Of a stretch of DNA of 64,000 bases, positions 59,305 to 64,000 are shown piece by piece (positions within the stretch are counted from its first letter, which is position 1; every line of letters begins with the position of its first letter). The notes beneath the pieces are model-generated. The model saw nothing but the letters and a program-made list of their open reading frames with translations, did no database searches and was not told the DNA's origin. The position numbers and the translations under genes were made by a program. Where the stretch lies: assembly GCA_021432605.1 (NCBI GenBank), contig MU271144.1, positions 124,001 through 188,000 of the forward strand, in the 5' to 3' direction. Source of the DNA: Coniochaeta sp. PMI_546 (lineage: Eukaryota; Ascomycota; Sordariomycetes; Coniochaetales; Coniochaetaceae).

Positions 59305-62142
59305 ATGGTTCTTGACACGATGCGAGACGAACCGACCGAGTCGTCGACCGCCCAGTCGACGAGCTCTGCCGACCTTATGACCCCTGGAAGCAGCAGGAAG
59401 GAGAGGGGAGCCATTGCTGCACAGGTCAGTATAATGCGCTGTCGAGTTACTCTATATCCAGTCGAGCCCTGATCCTACAGTCCACGGGCTTGAGCCGTTC
59501 CTCCCATCCCTCATACCAGACATGCGCCAGTGTAATGTAGTATCTGACGTGACTTAGGCTTGCGATACTTGTCGGAGTCGAAAGCAGAAATGTGACGAGC
59601 ATAGGCCCAAGTGCGGCACTTGCCAGAAGTTTAAGCTCGAGTGCAATTATCGAGAGCCACAGCCTACAAAGTAAGCATGTAACATTGGCCTGCGCGAAGA
59701 CATATGGACAATCGGAGCATCACCGTCCGCCTTCTTGCTAATCAGGACCTTGCAGAAAAGATCGTACACTGATGGAAATATTGGATCGCATCAAGGGCCT
59801 TGAAAACAAGCTTGATGGGCTAAACGTGAGAGCTTCATTCTTAGGCCCGAGCTATCACCCCATGCCGAGCAACATGCCTACCACTGCAACCTCTCTAAGC
59901 GTGTCCCCGGGCATCAATGACCCCTTATCTACCACACCGTTCCATCTTCCTGACCCGCGGGCCCTGGACGCGCCTAGCTCGACGTCGGGAGTTGACGACC
60001 AGTATATATACGCGTCTTCGGCGACGCAGATGATGGGTTGGCCCTCTATGCAGCATCTTCTCGAGCCTATCAAGGATCGTGTGCCCGGTCTGAATCCCGC
60101 CACGATCGAGCAAGACGGGCCAAAAGTTGTGCTGGGAGTTCACGAACATTGTCGAAGGATGCCCCTGAGTGCAGATGGTTCTGAGGGCCAAATGAAGACG
60201 ATCGGACCCTTATCTATGCAGGCACCGGGTGGAATACCGGTCACTCTTGCTACCTTGAACTGGGAGACGATGCAGCGGCTGAGTAAGGCTTATTTTGATA
60301 GCCTTAACTTCCTGTTTCCGCTTGTTGACCGGCAAGTCTTCAACACGGAGATTATACCGTCGCTCGTTCAAGGCGGCTGCGACGAGAGCATGCCAGCTAC
60401 GATTGCACTACTCGTCTTTGCCTTGGGAGAACTGGTTATTTCCGGCTCGCAGGGAATTCCGATCCGTGTCTATAATGGCCGACCGAGTGGGCTGAAAGGG
60501 GGTACGGCTAGAGAACCTCCGGGCCTGGCTCTGTTCAACGAAGCAAGGAAGAGGATGGGGTTCAACCTCACGCAATGCAGTATTGAAAATGTGCAGATTT
60601 TTACTTTGGCAGGGTAAGGCACCGTGCGCTCCTCATATTTGTTGAGATTCTAACTTAACGGCACAACAGTATCTACTACGGCGCCTCCGGCCATGTTTCG
60701 GTATGCGTCACGGTCGGCAGTTACATGTAGCCTTCGACAAGCTGACCAATATAGGAACAATGGAGAATGTTGACTTCGGCCTCGCTGGCTGTTGAGGCAC
60801 TGATTTCGAGGTATTACTTAAACCAACTTTGTCAAGGGCATACGCTGATATACTTGCAGCAAATCATCCGAATTAAGCAGCCCTAGGGGAGACCTCATCC
60901 GCCGGAACTTCTGGCATATCATGATGATGGAAAGGTAGGGCGCTCAACATTGCTGCTTCCACGATATCTGACCCAAGTACACGCGCATGACTGACATTCT
61001 CCTCTGTTTAGCTGCGTCATTCTAGAGCTCGGCATGCCCACTCCTGGCCTTGAGGAGTTGGAGCGAGCCATTGGCCTGCCTGACTTCAGCGATTCCTTTG
61101 CCGAGGAAGACTACCTAGGAAATCAAACGACGCATTTCCAAGAGCACTTCGCATCCCAAATCGTCCTGAGGCGGCTGATGATTGACTTCCACAACACCAT
61201 GAGCCAAGGTGAGCGCACTGTTTCCCCCAAACAGACCTTATGACAGTCGATCCCATTTCCCCACTCGAACATATCAACCTAACCTGATTCCTGGAAGAAT
61301 CGACGACACCATCACCACCAGCTGCGGGCAGTCCTCTGTTTTCGTCCACTAGTCACTCGTCGACCAGATCGCACGCCACCAACGCTGCCACAATCAGAAA
61401 CCTCGCACATCAACTCGATCAATGGCGGGGCATGCTGCCCATTCCCCTCCGCTGGGAAGAAGACTTGCCTGGCGCTTTCCCAGCAGCAAACCCGGCCCAA
61501 GAAGTCTACCACGCAACCATCTTTCCCATCCAACCGTTGTCTCCGACCGCCACCGTCCGCCCTCAACTCTCCCATTCTGCCTCGTCCGCGCACCATCGAT
61601 CCACCTCGGCCTCGAACCATTATCAGACGCCACAGACCACACACTCAATGTTCACCACCGACCTCGACGCGGCTCCGACCCCCTACCCCTTCGCCTACGA
61701 CATCCAAGTCGCCCTGCTGCGCACGCGGTACTACTACGCCAAGTACCTCATATACCGGCCCTTCCTGCACAAGGCCCTGCACGCCCCGGACCGCTTGACG
61801 TCCGACGACGCCGCCGGCGTCGCAACCTGTCTGAAGGCTGCATTGAGGTGGCCGGTGACCATGTCACCGACGTGCATGCGCAAGCGGCTCATACCGTGTC
61901 TGTACTTCTGGACGCAGAACGTGTTAGGGGTGTTGCTGGTGCTTTATCTGGCGAGGACGGAACCCATGCTGCAGCGGATTATCAAAGGCGGGTTGTGCGG
62001 CGAGACATGGGAGATGGATGCGAGTGAGACGGTCGGGCTGTATATGGACTGGTTGCGGGACTTGGCCGCCATCGATCCGGCGGCTGGCTTTGGGTGGGAG
62101 ATTGTTAAGGCTCTTTATGGCCTGGAGCCGGATCAGTTATGA
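59305..62142 (+). CDS. Zn2Cys6 fungal transcription factor with fungal_trans domain, 764 aa
   Basis: Eight exons: 59305..59424, 59558..59670, 59756..60613, 60670..60700, 60755..60810, 60860..60934, 61012..61208 and 61298..62142; seven introns of 49-133 nt, and the whole frame closes. Residues 41-68 form the binuclear zinc cluster C-X2-C-X6-C-X6-C-X2-C-X6-C (ACDTCRSRKQKC … CGTCQKFKLEC). A short coiled coil for dimerisation follows (EILDRIKGLENKLDGL). A Ser/Pro-rich linker leads to the fungal_trans region from about 210 (LNWETMQRLSKAYFDSLNFLFP) to the C-terminus. A Ser/Thr-rich insert lies around 475-570. Targets are unknown; no metabolic cluster lies beside it. The last acceptor (GGAAG|AA) is unusual but keeps the frame, and a GTCAGT donor is used in intron 1. 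Confidence 0.87.
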
Positions 62143-62642
62143 GAGGAGGAGACCCGGGGTTGATGATGAGGGAAGCAGGACTATAACATGTGGAACGACG
62201 CAACTGTCGTTATAGTGTTATGATGCCTCGATTGGCGAAGGAGCGGGATATTCTGCAAGTTCAGCAGGTTCGCCGATATCTTAGCTGCAGATTCCGTGCA
62301 TGCGACAATCGATGTTCATAATCTTTCCATAGCAGGGTCATGCTTGGATTCGCATTATTCTGACATACTACCTACTCTTCAAGCCTCGTCTAGCCCTCGT
62401 CTAGCTCCATGTGCAAGCTGAGCTTACTACTATCGTCAACTTGCGGTTTGGAGGCCTCGACCATCCAGGTTCGCAAGAGGTAGTCAAGAAGCTGAAGTCG
62501 GCATCCAATATACGGCATTTTCAAGCAACCAGCAGCAGCGGACCGTGGCCTGCGTTAACACACAGCACCGAGGCGACAGGAAGCTCCGCTGCTCAATGAC
62601 TATAATCACTAGTACGCGCTCGCTATTACCCTCCCTTTCAAG
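62143..62642. other. Intergenic region between convergent genes
   Basis: It holds the 3' UTRs of the Zn2Cys6 gene (+) and the UBE3D-like gene (-). Nothing else is seen. Confidence 0.5.
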
Positions 62643-64000
62643 TCAGGTCTCCCACATCCTAAGCATCCCCACAGTCCACTCCCTATACCTCCTCTCCGGC
62701 ACCGGAAGCAGGATGTTACTCTTGCTCAGCACCTTCGCCACGGTATCGAGGGCTTCCTCAGGCAAGTTCACCTCTTGCACATCCGAATTCACGTCCTCGA
62801 GTATCTTATCCGCCTCTTCGCGGCTGATTGTGCGGTAGAGAAGTTTAATAGCCGGTATCGGCCCGGTCGTAGCGGTTTGCGTGGACGCGTAGCGGAGTGA
62901 TGGGTTGAGGATCCAGAAGTGGAGGACTGGTCCGGACACGCCGCTTGTGGATGGACTGGTGAGGCCGTTGATGGGTAGCAGGAGGGACTTGGAGGAGCCG
63001 GTGCGCAAAATAGTTGCTGAGAGAGTTGCGGAGAGGCATTCGTCGACGGTAGGTGGTGGACGCAATGACGGTGTTTTGGTCTGGCAGCATATTTGCCATT
63101 TGAAGAGGGTTATAGCGACAGTCTTGTAGTTGAAGTAGCCTATCCGTGTCTCGCAGTTGGTGCAGAAGATATTCAGGCCACTACGCATCGAGCTGCTAGG
63201 TGTGGTCTCTGCGAGAGTGGCTCTCGAGGTCGAGCCACGGGCAAATGACGAGGACGAGAACTACAGGACGAGTTGTCAGCACGTCCGAGAACAGAGGCAT
63301 ATATATGAATTGCCCCAGAAATTTGTGGCAGTTGACTGCACTATAGTATGTTCCTCGTGTAATCCCAAGGAACTCCTAACTCTAGAGTATCTCGGTTTTA
63401 TGCGGAGGACCGACCCTCCACCAAACGGACGACAAACCCATCACCCTTGCGAGTGAGGTTTTGTCGTCCCATCCAGCAGCCTACAAAGAAGGACGGGATA
63501 ACGGCGTACATTAGTATAGGGTATTTGTATCGGTTTCCATGCCACTAGGAGGACCGTGGGTCCGGCTTGGCCACCTTCTTGATACCCATTGTAAATCTGC
63601 ATTCCTATTCTGCAGCGAACTATGTGTTTGTGCGTGTATGACGAGAGAAGCAAACTTACTGTGATTCCCGCACAATCCTCCTCCGCGAATAAAAACGTGG
63701 TCAGGTCTACAAACCCCACGCCCTTTTGCGCGGATATGGTCGATGCAGCTCCATAGCCCCTAGAAGCAAGAGTTCCCTCGTCCGCTTTCGTCTCAGATGC
63801 GCCGCTACCCCCAGACGTACCATTTGATGGGCTATCATGACCATGGCGATGCTCCTCGCCGGGCTTGTGGCAGTGCCAAAATTCCATCATCTCCGCCCAG
63901 CCTTCGGCTGGAAGGTCCTTCCACTCCCTCACGGAGCACTCTCTTATCAAATGAGCTTGGCATGTGCGACATGACACGGCACTGCCGGGTATAAGGTCCT
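62643..64000 (-). CDS. UBE3D-like HECT-type E3 / E2-binding protein, C-terminal part (start beyond window)
   Basis: The frame enters from the right edge (…DLIPGSAVSCRTCQ…). Exon 64000..63660 joins exon 63260..62643 across a 399-nt intron (GTAAGT..GTAG, phase 0). An extra small exon inside that long intron cannot be excluded. Visible family features are SCRTCQAHLI, the signature WKDLPAEGWAEMMEFWHCHKP, and a second Cys pair NIFCTNCETRIGYFNYKT, followed by the TLFKWQI strand. These identify the UBE3D/HECT_2 family, which binds UbcH10-type E2 enzymes and acts as an E3 ligase. The Cys pairs should bind Zn. About 319 residues are present; the N-terminal part is missing because the window ends. Confidence 0.85.

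Overview
The window is nuclear DNA of a filamentous ascomycete, most likely a Sordariomycete. The introns are short (about 50-180 nt) with GT..AG ends and often a CTAAC-like branch site. Genes lie on both strands without operons. The gene set is fungal: GH67 alpha-glucuronidase, an Egh16/MAS-type secreted protein, a Zn2Cys6 regulator, a DUF3712 protein and fungal Gfa1. The class assignment is inference; genus and species cannot be read from the sequence. I saw no rRNA, tRNA, CRISPR array or intact transposon.

Layout. 0-2.2 kb: the tail of a poly-Q protein and a spliced hypothetical gene. 2.6-7.0 kb: a divergent pair, a secreted GH67 xylan-debranching enzyme (-) and an intracellular SGNH esterase (+). 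7.3-12.7 kb: COP9 signalosome subunit 4, a secreted Egh16-like protein and the mitochondrial Fe-S co-chaperone Jac1. 13.4-23.4 kb: a large F-box protein with a triple N-terminal repeat, an unrecognised protein with a C-terminal membrane region, and a divergent SNF2-family ATPase. 23.4-38.0 kb: about 14.6 kb nearly empty of conventional genes. It holds one convincing 53-aa Cys-containing gene and a weaker 93-aa candidate facing it. 38.0-44.3 kb: a divergent pair, an ACS-type MFS transporter (-) and a cytochrome-b5/FMN alpha-hydroxyacid dehydrogenase (+). 47-64 kb: a housekeeping block with a DUF3712 membrane protein, an HCNGP splicing-related protein, proteasome beta7 (Pre4), glutamine:fructose-6-P aminotransferase (Gfa1), the proteasome ATPase Rpt4, a Zn2Cys6 factor, and a UBE3D-like E3 running off the right edge.

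Functional links. Five genes belong to ubiquitin/proteasome biology (CSN4, F-box protein, Pre4, Rpt4, UBE3D-like); they are dispersed and this is not evidence of a cluster. GH67 and the MFS/FMN-dehydrogenase pair are nutrient-acquisition functions. Gene models were spliced by eye, and every complete multi-exon model closes in frame. The points most worth a second look are the in-frame retainable first intron of GFA1 (retention would remove catalytic Cys2) with an upstream ORF just before it, the 53-aa gene and its gene-poor setting, the triple FYP repeat of the F-box protein, and a recurring intergenic TAAGGTACCTTA-type palindrome.
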